A stretch of 41,257 bases of DNA, taken from positions 1-41,257 of the forward strand of contig JAAZXH010000024.1 of assembly GCA_014240275.1 (NCBI GenBank), read 5' to 3'. This DNA is from Candidatus Peregrinibacteria bacterium. GTDB taxonomy: Bacteria; Patescibacteriota; Gracilibacteria; UBA1369; GCA-2718715. The notes beneath the pieces were generated by a model. That model worked only from the letters and a program-made list of their open reading frames with translations. It had not been told where the DNA came from and ran no database searches. A program made the position numbers and the translations under genes. Positions 25,279-34,810 of the stretch are shown piece after piece; positions within the stretch are counted from its first letter, which is position 1; the number at the start of each line of letters is the position of its first letter.

Positions 25279-26313
25279 ATGTCAAACCTAAAGCTCTATA
25301 TTGACGCCCGCAGTCTTTGTAATAATATTCAAGACGGAAAAAACATTTATGCTAGGGAGCTGATAAGATCGTTAAAAAATACAAAACCGCATGGCGTAGA
25401 GCTCGTACTAATTGGAGATTGCAAGAATCCTAAAATAGATTTTAGCTTTAATCGTCTGTGGCATTTTAAAGTAGCTAAAATAGTCAATAATGATCACGAT
25501 GCAATGTTTTTTAGTCCAACGAGCTTTTTGACAGCTTGTTTGATTCAAAGACCCAGTCTTGTTACGGTTCATGACCTAATCGCATTCATGCACCCAAGTC
25601 AGGTTGGTTTTAAAGCCGCTTTCATTGAAAATATATGTTTAAGACTATTGAATTATAGATCTAATGTTCAATATTTAACTGTATCAGATTCAACCAAGTG
25701 TGCCCTAAAAAGTTTTTTTACTCTACCTAAGAAGAAAATTCATAGTTCTTCTATTGGAACCCTTATTCAAGGCATTAAAACTCCTAAGAAGAATTATTTT
25801 TTGTGTCTACAGGCAATGATACCACGTAAGAATCAACTATTCTTATTAAAGGCATTTGCAGAAATTGCAGATCAAGTTAGCAATAATTTAATCTTGGCAG
25901 GTTATGGAGACCCAAAATACATTAAGCAACTGCATAAATTTTGTAAGGCAAATGGGTTAGAGCAAAGGGTGAAAATATTAGGAGCTGTAAGTGAAAAACA
26001 AAAAGTGGAGTTATATTCGCAAGCCCAATGTTGCATTTTTCCTAATTTATATGAAGGTTTTGGGATGCCCTTAATTGAGTCGTTAAAGTGCCATACTCCT
26101 ATTTTGACAGCACAGATTCCACCCTTTATAGAAGTAAATCCAAACTCGGAGGCTCAATTTGAACTCAAAAGTCCAAAACAATTGAGTCATATTATGCTGC
26201 ATTTTTTAAAACACCCGAAGGCTTTGGAGGATCTTTATGCCAAGCAAAAAACAGTCTTAGATCATTATGACTGGACTAAGATTGCTCAAAGTTTTTGGAA
26301 GATTTTAAAATAG
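25279..26313 (+). CDS. Family 4-type glycosyltransferase
   Basis: 344 residues, GT-B fold. The N-terminal acceptor domain is divergent (YIDARSLCNNIQDGKNIYARELI). The C-terminal donor domain has AMIPRKNQLFLLKAFAEIA, GYGDPKYIKQL, KILGAVSEKQKVELYSQAQ and the E-x7-E nucleotide-sugar motif in YEGFGMPLIESL. It transfers a sugar from a nucleotide donor to a lipid or polysaccharide acceptor at the inner membrane face; substrate unknown. The upstream extended -10 TGCTATAAA (25237-25245) predicts a leader of about 27 nt. It overlaps the convergent second glycosyltransferase by 28 bp. Confidence 0.88.
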   Translation: MSNLKLYIDARSLCNNIQDGKNIYARELIRSLKNTKPHGVELVLIGDCKNPKIDFSFNRLWHFKVAKIVNNDHDAMFFSPTSFLTACLIQRPSLVTVHDLIAFMHPSQVGFKAAFIENICLRLLNYRSNVQYLTVSDSTKCALKSFFTLPKKKIHSSSIGTLIQGIKTPKKNYFLCLQAMIPRKNQLFLLKAFAEIADQVSNNLILAGYGDPKYIKQLHKFCKANGLEQRVKILGAVSEKQKVELYSQAQCCIFPNLYEGFGMPLIESLKCHTPILTAQIPPFIEVNPNSEAQFELKSPKQLSHIMLHFLKHPKALEDLYAKQKTVLDHYDWTKIAQSFWKILK

Positions 26314-27341
26314 CTTGTCGCCATATATTGGTATCCGAAACTGCGATAGTGTTTTTCTAAATTATTTTTTACTTTATTGTAAATTTCCACCTCACTAAAG
26401 ACTTCAGCAATACTGTTAGTCAGATTATTTTTAATTATAAAGGTAGAGTCCTTATGCTTGAGATAGTCTTTTATACCTACTTTCGAGCTAATCAGGCTTG
26501 GAATTTCTCGGCTCATAGCTTCTAGTACAGTTAGGCCAAAAGGATCTTTTTTGCTAGATGGTAAAAGCAGCAAGTCAACTTTTTTTAAATATTCTAAAAT
26601 TTTTCTATGAGACATTTTTTGGTACAACTTGAATCCAGCATGTTTAATTTGTTTAGCAAGTGGACCGTTTCCGATAAAAACAAATTGGTACTGCTGCAGG
26701 TCTAACGCAGAGCGCACTATTTGATCTACGCCTTTATCAGGAGTAAGTCTACCGATATATAAGATTTTTTTAGGATTATTTCTGGGCTTAGAACTGATGA
26801 ATTTTTGGTTAATAGCGTTCGCAATTACAACCGGTTTAAACTCCTTCAAGTCAGCTGCCATTAAATGTGAAACAGTAATAAGTTTTGCTCTTTTATAGGC
26901 TAAGTTGCGCTTGTAGAAAGACAAAAGAGGGTTTTTATAAAGCCAGTTTCCAATCGTGGCATGTTCCACAAAAATATAGGGGATATTAAAAAAGCGCAGG
27001 CAGGGAGCCATAAAAATTTTTTCAAGCAAACTATGCATATAAACTAAGGTATTTTGTTTAGACAAACGCCAGGCTTTCCAAAAAAAACGCAACATAATAT
27101 ATGGACTAGCTAAAATTGCAATAATTAAGCTAAGTTTACTAACAGGTGAGCGTGGCATCCAAATAGTTTTACCCTTCAAGAGTTTCGCCATACATTTACA
27201 GGAGCCATAAAATTCAAAGTCTAAATTTTTATTTTTTTTTAAATAGTTAAAAAGATCATGGCTATGCCATTCTTCACCACCCAGTTGACTAACAAAAGGG
27301 AATCGGGTTATGATTACTTTAGTAATTTTATTTTTTTTCAT
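26286..27341 (-). CDS. Family 4-type glycosyltransferase
   Basis: 351 residues, GT-B fold. The N-terminus ITRFPFVSQLGGEEWHSHDLF is a typical acceptor-side glycine loop. The donor half has KILYIGRLTPDKGVDQIV, FIGNGPLAKQIK and E-x7-E in KDPFGLTVLEAMSREIPSLIS. It probably builds cell-surface glycans together with the neighbouring convergent glycosyltransferase. Its ATG shares bases with the nadK ATG on the other strand (CATG at 27339-27342), so each gene's regulatory DNA lies inside the other's coding sequence. Confidence 0.87.
   Translation of the reverse strand: MKKNKITKVIITRFPFVSQLGGEEWHSHDLFNYLKKNKNLDFEFYGSCKCMAKLLKGKTIWMPRSPVSKLSLIIAILASPYIMLRFFWKAWRLSKQNTLVYMHSLLEKIFMAPCLRFFNIPYIFVEHATIGNWLYKNPLLSFYKRNLAYKRAKLITVSHLMAADLKEFKPVVIANAINQKFISSKPRNNPKKILYIGRLTPDKGVDQIVRSALDLQQYQFVFIGNGPLAKQIKHAGFKLYQKMSHRKILEYLKKVDLLLLPSSKKDPFGLTVLEAMSREIPSLISSKVGIKDYLKHKDSTFIIKNNLTNSIAEVFSEVEIYNKVKNNLEKHYRSFGYQYMATSYFKIFQKL
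27285..27314 (+). promoter_or_regulatory. nadK promoter within the divergent glycosyltransferase gene
   Basis: TTGACT (27285-27290), an 18-bp spacer and TATGAT (27309-27314). Predicted +1 near 27321, a leader of about 19 nt to the ATG at 27340. It lies within the first 20 codons of the opposite-strand glycosyltransferase gene. Confidence 0.6.
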
Positions 27342-28200
27342 GAATCAGTTAACGTTTGGGCTTGTTAGCAATCGGAATGCTGCGGAAAATCAAAAAGTGA
27401 TATGCCAATTGTACCGCTACTTACAAGAAAAGTCTATTAATATTCATTTAGATAGACATACTGCTCCAATTTTGAATGCTGCAGAATCCAGCCTGCCAGA
27501 GCTTTTAAAATGTGATTTTATTTGTACCTTAGGCGGGGATGGAACTATTTTACGTATTGCAAGAAGTCTAGGTGGTTCCAATCCAAAAATTATTGGGGTG
27601 AACTTAGGCAAACTCGGATTTTTGACAGAGGTCAGGCCAGACCATTTATTTGCAGCAATCGATCAAGTTTTAGCTGGAGATTATTCTTTAGATCAAAGAA
27701 ATTTAATTTCAGTTAAAATTAAGCGTGATAATCGTCTAATCGAAGAATATAAAGCGTTAAATGAAGTTGCTATTAATCAGGGTTTAAAAGCTAGGATTTT
27801 ACGCCTAGAATTAAAAACTGGTCAAAAACTGATTCACAACTTTGAGGTAGATGGTCTCATAGTCTCTACCCCAACTGGGTCGACCGGCCACAGTCTTTCA
27901 GCCGGCGGATCTATAGTTTCTCCAGATTTAGATGCCTTTTTAATTACACCAATTTGCCCTTTATCATTAGCGAACCGACCTTTGATAATTGCCGACCATC
28001 ATAAATTAAAAATTAAAGTTAAAACTAAGCGTGACCCAGAAAGTCCAGTTGGTTTAACGATTGATGGTCAAGTCAGCTTCTGCCTTCAGCAAGAAGATAG
28101 TATCCACATTCGCAAATCTGCGCAGACCCTAAAATTAGTTCGCGTTGAAAATTACAATTTTTTTAAAAACCTAAGGTCTAAATTAAAATGGGGGAACTAG
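27340..28200 (+). CDS. nadK: NAD kinase
   Basis: 286 residues from the ATG at 27340 (MNQLTFGLVSNRN). A longer frame from 27310 adds a Phe-rich stretch unlike the family. It phosphorylates NAD+ to NADP+. The diagnostic GGDGTILR motif (about 63-70) is followed by GVNLGKLGFLTEV, NEVAINQG, VDGLIVSTPTGSTGHSLSAGGSIV and LIIADHHKLKI. Family length is 260-300. The start codon overlaps that of the divergent glycosyltransferase. It ends 11 bp before the alaS stop, the only convergent pair in the window that does not overlap. Confidence 0.96.
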   Translation: MNQLTFGLVSNRNAAENQKVICQLYRYLQEKSINIHLDRHTAPILNAAESSLPELLKCDFICTLGGDGTILRIARSLGGSNPKIIGVNLGKLGFLTEVRPDHLFAAIDQVLAGDYSLDQRNLISVKIKRDNRLIEEYKALNEVAINQGLKARILRLELKTGQKLIHNFEVDGLIVSTPTGSTGHSLSAGGSIVSPDLDAFLITPICPLSLANRPLIIADHHKLKIKVKTKRDPESPVGLTIDGQVSFCLQQEDSIHIRKSAQTLKLVRVENYNFFKNLRSKLKWGN

Positions 28201-28211
28201 TCCCCACAATT

Positions 28212-30032
28212 TTATTGTAATATAGCTTTAATCCTACGTACGCCTTTGCCACAGCTTTGTTCTTTTTTGATTTTAAAGTGTCCAAGTTCTTTAGTAGATT
28301 GCACATGGGGTCCACCACAAATTTCCATGGAGAAATTACCAATTTTGTAGACATTAATTTTTTCAGCGTATTTATCTTCAAATAAACCTATTGCACCTTG
28401 GCTTTTAGCCTCGTCAACAGACATCACGTCACAAGATATTTGTAAGTCACGTTCAATTTGGGCGTTCACTATTTCTTCCACCTGGGCAATTTGTTCTTTA
28501 GTCATAGCCTCTGAATGATTGAAATCAAACCGTAGGCGTTCTGGAGTAATGTTGGAGCCTTTTTGTCCAACGTGATCTCCTAATACATCTCTTAAGGCTT
28601 GGTGTAGTAGGTGAGTGGCAGTATGTAGTTTGGTAGATTCTTCTGAGTCATCAGCCAAACCTCCTTTAAACCTTCCAGCTGCTGCTGTACGTGATAAATC
28701 TTGATGGGCTTTATATGCTTTTTCAAAACCCTCAGAATCCACACTTAAATTGTTTTCAGTAGCCAGTTCCTCTGTCATTTCTAGTGGGAACCCGTAAGTA
28801 TCATAAAGTTTAAAAGCTAGCTCACCAGGTATAATTTGAATCGCTTTTTGGTCTAATTCATTTTTAATTTTCATAAACTCTTTACAACCTTTGTCTAAAG
28901 TTAGGCTAAATTGTTCTATTTCTTGTTTCAACTCAGTTAAAATCAGATCTTTCTTGCCGACAAGTTCGGTGTAGTGGTCACTATACATTCCAATAAAGAT
29001 GTCGGCTATTGCCACAGCCTCCATATAATCAACCCCAATTTTGTGTAGATGTCTGGCAGCTCGGCGAATGAGTTTACGTAGCACGTAACCCTGGTCTGTA
29101 TTAGAAGGAGTTACTCCAAATTGATCACCCATAATAAACACACTAGCTCTTAAGTGATCAGAAATGATACGAATTGAATTTTCAATCTCAGTTTTGCTGG
29201 AAAGTTCTCTTAGTCTATCTAGTACAGGTTTAAATAACGGAGTTTGGTAAGCGTTGTTCACACCATTTACAAAAGATAAAATACGCTCAAATCCCATCCC
29301 GGTATCGATGTTTTTGTTTGTTAATTCAGTTAAACTGCCGTCACTTTCTCGATTGTACATCATGAAAACATTGTTCCATATTTCGACATAAACATCAGTT
29401 TCGTCATTTGGAGCATATTTATTATTTTTAAATTTTGGATCCTCTAAGTCTCCATTGTAATAAAAGATTTCCGTATCTGGTCCGCAAGGTCCAGTTTCCG
29501 CTAGCTTCCACCAGTTATGTTCAGCAGGATAAGGATAAATACGATTTAAATCTCCAGGCTTAGCCTCCGAATTTAAAATAAACCCTAGCTCTTGCCAAAG
29601 TTGGATAGCTTTGTTGTCTCTTTCTACCGTTTCATCTCCTTCGTATACTGTTACACAGATTCTGCGTGGATCAAGTTCCAAGCACCCATCTTCACGTTTG
29701 CCAACTAGAAATTCATAACTCCATTTAATCGCTTCTTCTTTAAAGTAGTCACCTAAAGACCAGTTTCCAAGCATTTCAAAAAAAGTATGATGGGTATCGT
29801 CTCCAACTTCATCTAAATCATCAGTTCTTAAACATTTTTGGCTATTAACCAAGCGAGTTCCACAAGGGTGGGCCGCCCCTAAAAGATAGGGAACTAAAGG
29901 TTGCATACCAGCTGTATTGAACAAGCAGGTCGGGTCGTTTTCTGGTAAAAGTGGGCTGCTGCCAATTTCGGTATGTTTACATTTTTTAATAAAAAAATCA
30001 AGATATAGTCTACGTAATTGTGAAACTTCCAT
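28212..30032 (-). CDS. alaS: Alanyl-tRNA synthetase lacking the C-terminal region
   Basis: 606 residues against about 870 in E. coli. Present are the class II catalytic core (CLFNTAGMQPLVPYLLG, DVGDDTHHTFFEMLGNWSLGDYFKEEAI, NTDQGYVLRKLIRRAARHLH), a tRNA-recognition helical part, and the editing domain with HTATHLLHQ and CGGPHVQSTKELGHF zinc/editing ligands. The protein stops right after the editing module, at GKGVRRIKAILQ, so the C-Ala domain is absent. The stop is clean and there is no downstream remnant, so this looks natural rather than a frameshift. Short AlaRS forms are known from reduced genomes. Confidence 0.95.
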   Translation of the reverse strand: MEVSQLRRLYLDFFIKKCKHTEIGSSPLLPENDPTCLFNTAGMQPLVPYLLGAAHPCGTRLVNSQKCLRTDDLDEVGDDTHHTFFEMLGNWSLGDYFKEEAIKWSYEFLVGKREDGCLELDPRRICVTVYEGDETVERDNKAIQLWQELGFILNSEAKPGDLNRIYPYPAEHNWWKLAETGPCGPDTEIFYYNGDLEDPKFKNNKYAPNDETDVYVEIWNNVFMMYNRESDGSLTELTNKNIDTGMGFERILSFVNGVNNAYQTPLFKPVLDRLRELSSKTEIENSIRIISDHLRASVFIMGDQFGVTPSNTDQGYVLRKLIRRAARHLHKIGVDYMEAVAIADIFIGMYSDHYTELVGKKDLILTELKQEIEQFSLTLDKGCKEFMKIKNELDQKAIQIIPGELAFKLYDTYGFPLEMTEELATENNLSVDSEGFEKAYKAHQDLSRTAAAGRFKGGLADDSEESTKLHTATHLLHQALRDVLGDHVGQKGSNITPERLRFDFNHSEAMTKEQIAQVEEIVNAQIERDLQISCDVMSVDEAKSQGAIGLFEDKYAEKINVYKIGNFSMEICGGPHVQSTKELGHFKIKKEQSCGKGVRRIKAILQ

Positions 30033-30094
30033 AGGTTTACTTAAATGCTCATAAATCCTAACCTCATTTTAAAGTTTTTTCAAGTTAAAGCAGT

Positions 30095-30122
30095 TTGAAT
30101 GCCAAGCAATATTTGTTAAAAT
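30095..30122 (+). promoter_or_regulatory. Promoter of the 30141 gene pair
   Basis: TTGAAT (30095-30100), a 16-bp spacer and TAAAAT (30117-30122) preceded by TGT (extended -10). Predicted +1 near 30129, a leader of about 12 nt. Confidence 0.5.
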
Positions 30123-30140
30123 AGATCTGTAATATATATT

Positions 30141-31433
30141 ATGTCGAAATTTTTTAGAATCGGATTAGTTGTGATCTTTCTGGTAGTTGCCTGCCTAAGC
30201 TTCATGAAGTTTTATGAACAAAAGTATAGTTATCGACCAAGCCTATACAATCAAGATATTAACAACCTGGCTTTTGGAGTTAGTTTTTTCCCGCATGAAA
30301 TTTACACCAAGCTTAACGAACCAAACCTCAAGCCGCAGATTTTAAATTTAGTCAGTCAGCTCACAGACCAGCTATTATTTTATTATGAGAATCAAATTCA
30401 AAACATCCATCAGGTGACTTACTTATTATACAATGTCGATGGAGCCCTTTATCCAAAGTTAATTTTAGAGGGCCAGCTGCAAGGTGTCAAAATGGCAGAT
30501 GGGAATATTTCACAAAGTAATCAAATTGTTATAAGTTCTGTACCTCCCAAAAATGCCAATGTTGCAGTGCGGGTGCTAAAAAATCGCTTGCAGGATTCTA
30601 TCAACCATTTACCAAATTCCAAACTTGCGCATGCATTTATGAACCCAAAACACTTTGATATTGCCAGCCAAGATAATTTTTTACTAGCCAGTCTCAAGTA
30701 TACAAATCAAGCCTTTTATTTAAATACCTATACGCCAATTAATTATCCAAATTTACCTCACTTTCCCAAGCTTACTCCAAATAAAATTTGCCAAGCCTTT
30801 TACAGCACTATTTGCGTCCAAGGGAGTTCCTTAGCCAAAAGATTGCAGACTATTGATCCTAATATTCAAACACTCCTTAAAAATAGCTTTGCCTTTTTAG
30901 ATAGCCAAGATATTCAACAGATTTTAACTTTGTTAGACCAGCCTTATGAGTTTGCATATCATTCCAGTGGCAGTTTTGATTTGAATCTAAGCCACTTAAC
31001 CTTACCGGAGGCTGTCCCTTTATTTAAAAAAATCTTGGCGGGTTTTCGTTTAGAGGTGCAATCTCAAGTTTTAGAGGATGGTAGTCGGGTTCAAAGAGCT
31101 AGCCATACTTTGAAAGATCCAGAATTCAAAAATCAAAATTTAGCGATATTTAATTTGTCTAACAACTTAGGTACTCTCAGTTTAAAGTCCGAGTCTGCCA
31201 AAAAATTAAACGTAAGTTTTAAAAAGAAAAATCCTGATAATACCAAAAACAAATTCCCACTGAGGGCTGAAAAGCAGTTCTACAATTTAGCAGATGAAAT
31301 TATCTTAATTAATCCAAACGCTATTTGGCCAGATTTCTTTCGGATCTATCAATTAAACATACCATTTAGTCTGAGTTTGGTGAGTAATTTATTTGATGAT
31401 GGTTTACAGACAATAATTAAAATTGCATGGTAG
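30141..31433 (+). CDS. Membrane-anchored protein of unknown function upstream of DUF4012 gene
   Basis: 430 residues. A single N-terminal TM helix (about 5-22, IGLVVIFLVVACLSFMKF) with the rest predicted outside. The body is long, mixed alpha/beta with few Cys (QAFYSTICVQG) and recurrent SN/LN segments; I do not recognise a family. It overlaps the DUF4012 gene by 7 bp, so the two are probably co-translated and may act together at the cell surface. Confidence 0.7.
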   Translation: MSKFFRIGLVVIFLVVACLSFMKFYEQKYSYRPSLYNQDINNLAFGVSFFPHEIYTKLNEPNLKPQILNLVSQLTDQLLFYYENQIQNIHQVTYLLYNVDGALYPKLILEGQLQGVKMADGNISQSNQIVISSVPPKNANVAVRVLKNRLQDSINHLPNSKLAHAFMNPKHFDIASQDNFLLASLKYTNQAFYLNTYTPINYPNLPHFPKLTPNKICQAFYSTICVQGSSLAKRLQTIDPNIQTLLKNSFAFLDSQDIQQILTLLDQPYEFAYHSSGSFDLNLSHLTLPEAVPLFKKILAGFRLEVQSQVLEDGSRVQRASHTLKDPEFKNQNLAIFNLSNNLGTLSLKSESAKKLNVSFKKKNPDNTKNKFPLRAEKQFYNLADEIILINPNAIWPDFFRIYQLNIPFSLSLVSNLFDDGLQTIIKIAW

Positions 31434-33313
31434 AATATTTTAAAAACTTAATCCAAAATTATAAGCGAATGCGCTATATAAAAACTGAAATTCACATTTT
31501 TGAAATAGTTTTATTGATCATTGTAGTTTTAAACTTTAGTATTTATCAATTCTTCCAATTTCAAGACGTTGCAGGCCGACTACAATCCATTAAGCAGCAA
31601 ATTATCAGTACAGATAAAATGTCTTTAGCTAATCAAGAAGTTTTACAAGGTTTACTTTCCGATAGTTTTACAGTTTATACCCAGCTTAAACCACTATTAC
31701 CTAGCAGTTTAGAGTTCCAACGTTTAAAAAATAATTTAGAACTAAGCCACCAAAGCCTACAAAACCTACTACCAAAACTGACATCTTTAAAGGCTAGCGA
31801 TTTTGTTGACATGGTTGCATTTAAAGATTTACATTTAACTTTATCTGCGGTTAATGAATTAGATTTTCAGTTAAAAAACCTTAATCAAAGTTTTCAAGAC
31901 ATACCTAAATCTCAGGTACCAGGTTTGGCTCGGGATCAGTTCTTAGATTTACAAACCCAGTTTGCGCAACTGACAACTAAGGTTAATTTTATGATTGCAA
32001 ATTTAAATATGTTAGCTGATTTCAGTGGGTTAAAATCAACACATCGTTATTTAATTGCCATTCAAAATAACGCAGAAATTCGTCCTCTTGGTGGTTTTTC
32101 AGGCTTATTTGCCCTAGTTAACGTATCGGCTGGTCGCATTCAAGACATTGATGTAATAGATGTTTACCAGTTAGACGGACAGTATTTACCTCATATTAGT
32201 CCACCACCTAATCTGGCAGGATTGAATTCGAAAGTTTTTATTCGAGATCTAAATTACACATCAGATCCCAAAGTATATTTACAACTTTTGAAAAAAGAAT
32301 TAGAAACGCTAAAGTTCCCAAGCTTTGATACTGCCATTATTGTGAACCAGTCAGTTTTTCAAGATATACTAGAAATTCTTGGTGATCAAAAAATACCAGG
32401 TCGTAATTTTACCTTAACCCCGCAAAACTACTTCTATGCTTTAACCTTAATGATAGAATCCGAAAAAGCCTATATGTCTGATGATAAAATTGTGATTAAA
32501 AAAACCCTGGCTAACATTGTACCTGCCTTGCAGAACGTAGATAATTTAAACAGATTTATTAAGTTGGGTTTAAGAGAAATCCAGTCTAGTGACTTGCATA
32601 TCATAACAAGTAATTCAGATCATCAATCGATTCTACAAGAAATTAATGTAGCCTCTGATTTCAACTTTTATTCTAAAAAAAATCAGGAATCCTTTTTAGT
32701 TAGTTTAACTTCTGTGGGTGGCAATAAAACTGATCTAGACATGCAAACTGACATTTCACATAGTACCACATTAGCTAAAAATCAAACTCCTGCACACCAT
32801 CTTAAGTTAACGCGGACACATGGGTATAGTCTAAACCAAGAAGTTATAATCGACTCGATCGCAAGAAGAGTAGGTCTCTACCCGGTTTCAAATTCAGTTA
32901 AACATATTTTAATTAAAGGGGATAATAAAGTAGTTGCTAAAGTTCACCTTCCACTTGGGTCTAGTATTGAAAAAGTCTTAGTAGACTCAAGTCCCGTTAA
33001 GTTTGAAGCCGAAATTGAAGCAGAAACAAAATCAAAAGTTATTTACGTACCAATGACAACTAAGCCTTATCAAACCAATACTTTAGAGATCAAATATAAA
33101 TCTGGCTATAAGTTAAAAGGGTCAAAGGTTTTTGATTACAAGTTTCAGCACATCAAGACTCCAGGGCTTTTAAATGCCAATTATCAGAAGTCATTTCAAT
33201 TTGATGGACTTAGCAAAGAACGTTTATTTGTAGACGATCAAAGCTATTTTCAAAACATAGAAAATATAAGTCATGACGGCAATACAGAGTTTAATTTGAT
33301 CTTAAGTCACTAG
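31427..33313 (+). CDS. DUF4012 domain membrane protein
   Basis: 628 residues. A short cytosolic N-terminus with basic residues, a TM helix (about 25-44, FEIVLLIIVVLNFSIYQF), a coiled-coil-prone segment (50-190), and the DUF4012 core starting at HRYLIAIQNNAEIRPLGGFSGLFALVNVSAGRIQDIDV (about 205-242), where NNAE-RP-GGF is the family hallmark. Later beta-rich parts (600s) are extracellular. DUF4012 proteins occur in Actinobacteria and CPR bacteria, often near polysaccharide genes, and their activity is unknown. The stop overlaps convergent miaB by 12 bp. Confidence 0.85.
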   Translation: MVEYFKNLIQNYKRMRYIKTEIHIFEIVLLIIVVLNFSIYQFFQFQDVAGRLQSIKQQIISTDKMSLANQEVLQGLLSDSFTVYTQLKPLLPSSLEFQRLKNNLELSHQSLQNLLPKLTSLKASDFVDMVAFKDLHLTLSAVNELDFQLKNLNQSFQDIPKSQVPGLARDQFLDLQTQFAQLTTKVNFMIANLNMLADFSGLKSTHRYLIAIQNNAEIRPLGGFSGLFALVNVSAGRIQDIDVIDVYQLDGQYLPHISPPPNLAGLNSKVFIRDLNYTSDPKVYLQLLKKELETLKFPSFDTAIIVNQSVFQDILEILGDQKIPGRNFTLTPQNYFYALTLMIESEKAYMSDDKIVIKKTLANIVPALQNVDNLNRFIKLGLREIQSSDLHIITSNSDHQSILQEINVASDFNFYSKKNQESFLVSLTSVGGNKTDLDMQTDISHSTTLAKNQTPAHHLKLTRTHGYSLNQEVIIDSIARRVGLYPVSNSVKHILIKGDNKVVAKVHLPLGSSIEKVLVDSSPVKFEAEIEAETKSKVIYVPMTTKPYQTNTLEIKYKSGYKLKGSKVFDYKFQHIKTPGLLNANYQKSFQFDGLSKERLFVDDQSYFQNIENISHDGNTEFNLILSH

Positions 33314-34672
33314 CTCTCCTAGCAGTCGCCATTCTTGGCTCTCGGCTATTTTTACTGGCACAATTTGGCCAATTAAAGTTTCTGGGCCTTCTAAAATTAC
33401 CTCTTTGCCGTATTCGGTGCGTCCTTTCAGAATACCTGCTTTGCGCGATTTTCTTTCAAACAGGACTTGGACTGTTTTGCCTTCAAAATATTTATTTTTA
33501 ATTAGACTTGTTTCACGTAGTAGATCATTTAAACGGTGCCATCTTTGCTTTTTTACCTCAGCTGGTACGTCGTCTTTTTTCAATAAACCAGCTACCGTAC
33601 CTTTACGAGTAGAGTATTGGCTAATAAAGGCCAGGTCAAAGCAAACCTCCTTAAAAAGATCGTAAGTTTCTTGAAAATGTTCTTCGGTTTCTCCACAAAA
33701 CCCTACAATTATATCTGTTGATATAGCGCAGTTAGGCATACGGCTACGTATATAATGCACTATTTCCATAAATTTTTTGCTATCATAATTCCGGTTCATC
33801 TTTTTTAGTATATAGTCTGATCCTGATTGCAAAGGTAGGTGGATATAAGGCATTAAAGATTCTAAATCTGCAATTGCATCAACCACCTTATTGCACATAT
33901 CTTGCGGATGGGGAGATGTGAATCTTAAGCGTTTGAGACCTTCTATAGTATCAAGTTTCTTAAGTAGTTGTACAAAAGGGGGGGAGTCATAAGTGAATTT
34001 GTCAGACTTTTTATCGGCCCAACTTAAGCCGTAGCTATTTACATTTTGACCTAATAGTGTGATTTCTAAACCTCCATTGTCTACAATTTTTAAGGCTTCT
34101 TGGTAAATTTCATCAATTGGTCGGGATGTTTCACGGCCTCTAGAATAAGGTACTATGCAGTAAGTACAAAATTTGTCGCAACCCGTCATAATAGGCAGGT
34201 AGGCTTGAAATGGAGTTTTATATTTAGGTGCGATTTTAAAATAATTCCCTAAATCAGCTTCTTCTTGTTCTAAATCTGCAAAATCTGGATCTATATCCTT
34301 TAATAAACTTCCAATTTTAGGCAAGTCTTTAATAGGGAAGCAAATATCTAAATCAGGAATCTGTTTAAATAACTCATCTTTAGTTCGGCTCTTAGCAGAG
34401 CTTGTGATTCTTGTCATACAGCCTGTAATGCCGAGTTTAACCTTCGAGTTTCTAGCCTTCATCTTTGTAACTTTTTTCATATGCCCTAGAACTTTGTCTT
34501 CTGCCTTTTGTTTAATAGAGCATGTATTAAAAATTACCAATTCGGCCTCCTCTAAAGTATCTGTGTTTTGAAAACCATAATTTTCAAGTGCACTGGCTAA
34601 TCTTTCTGAGTCACTGTGGTTCATTTGACAACCAAATGTTAAGACATGGTATTTACCTTTAGTTCTAGACAT
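33302..34672 (-). CDS. miaB: tRNA-2-methylthio-N6-dimethylallyladenosine synthase MiaB
   Basis: 456 residues. The N-terminal UPF0004 domain supplies three Cys for one 4Fe-4S cluster (FGCQMN, FNTCSI, TGCMTR). The radical-SAM cluster motif is CDKFCTYC in MTGCDKFCTYCIVPYSRGRE. The C-terminal TRAM domain spans about 385-450. The YSRGRETSRP text favours MiaB over MtaB or RimO. It adds methylthio to i6A37 of tRNAs reading UNN codons, complementing TsaD's A37 modification of ANN readers. Confidence 0.94.
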   Translation of the reverse strand: MSRTKGKYHVLTFGCQMNHSDSERLASALENYGFQNTDTLEEAELVIFNTCSIKQKAEDKVLGHMKKVTKMKARNSKVKLGITGCMTRITSSAKSRTKDELFKQIPDLDICFPIKDLPKIGSLLKDIDPDFADLEQEEADLGNYFKIAPKYKTPFQAYLPIMTGCDKFCTYCIVPYSRGRETSRPIDEIYQEALKIVDNGGLEITLLGQNVNSYGLSWADKKSDKFTYDSPPFVQLLKKLDTIEGLKRLRFTSPHPQDMCNKVVDAIADLESLMPYIHLPLQSGSDYILKKMNRNYDSKKFMEIVHYIRSRMPNCAISTDIIVGFCGETEEHFQETYDLFKEVCFDLAFISQYSTRKGTVAGLLKKDDVPAEVKKQRWHRLNDLLRETSLIKNKYFEGKTVQVLFERKSRKAGILKGRTEYGKEVILEGPETLIGQIVPVKIAESQEWRLLGELVT

Positions 34673-34775
34673 TAAATAGCTTTAAAATACTGTAGAAACT
34701 CTAACATATATAACTTCAGATATCAAGCTTAATCGCAGTTAGTCGTCAATTTAAGGTTGTGGCAAGAAGTAGTGT
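34673..34775. other. Gap between miaB and the candidate RNA
   Basis: About 100 bp upstream of miaB with no open frame, no tRNA signature and no strong repeat. A miaB promoter should be here on the minus strand, but I see only AT-rich, ambiguous -10 candidates. Confidence 0.4.
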
Positions 34776-34804
34776 TTGTATAAAGTAAAATAAGGGTGTA
34801 TAGT
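34776..34804 (+). promoter_or_regulatory. Candidate promoter of the structured RNA
   Basis: TTGTAT (34776-34781), exactly 17 bp, TATAGT (34799-34804); predicted +1 near 34811. An alternative is TTGTGG (34757-34762), 16 bp, TATAAA (34779-34784). Confidence 0.45.
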
Positions 34805-34810
34805 AATATG

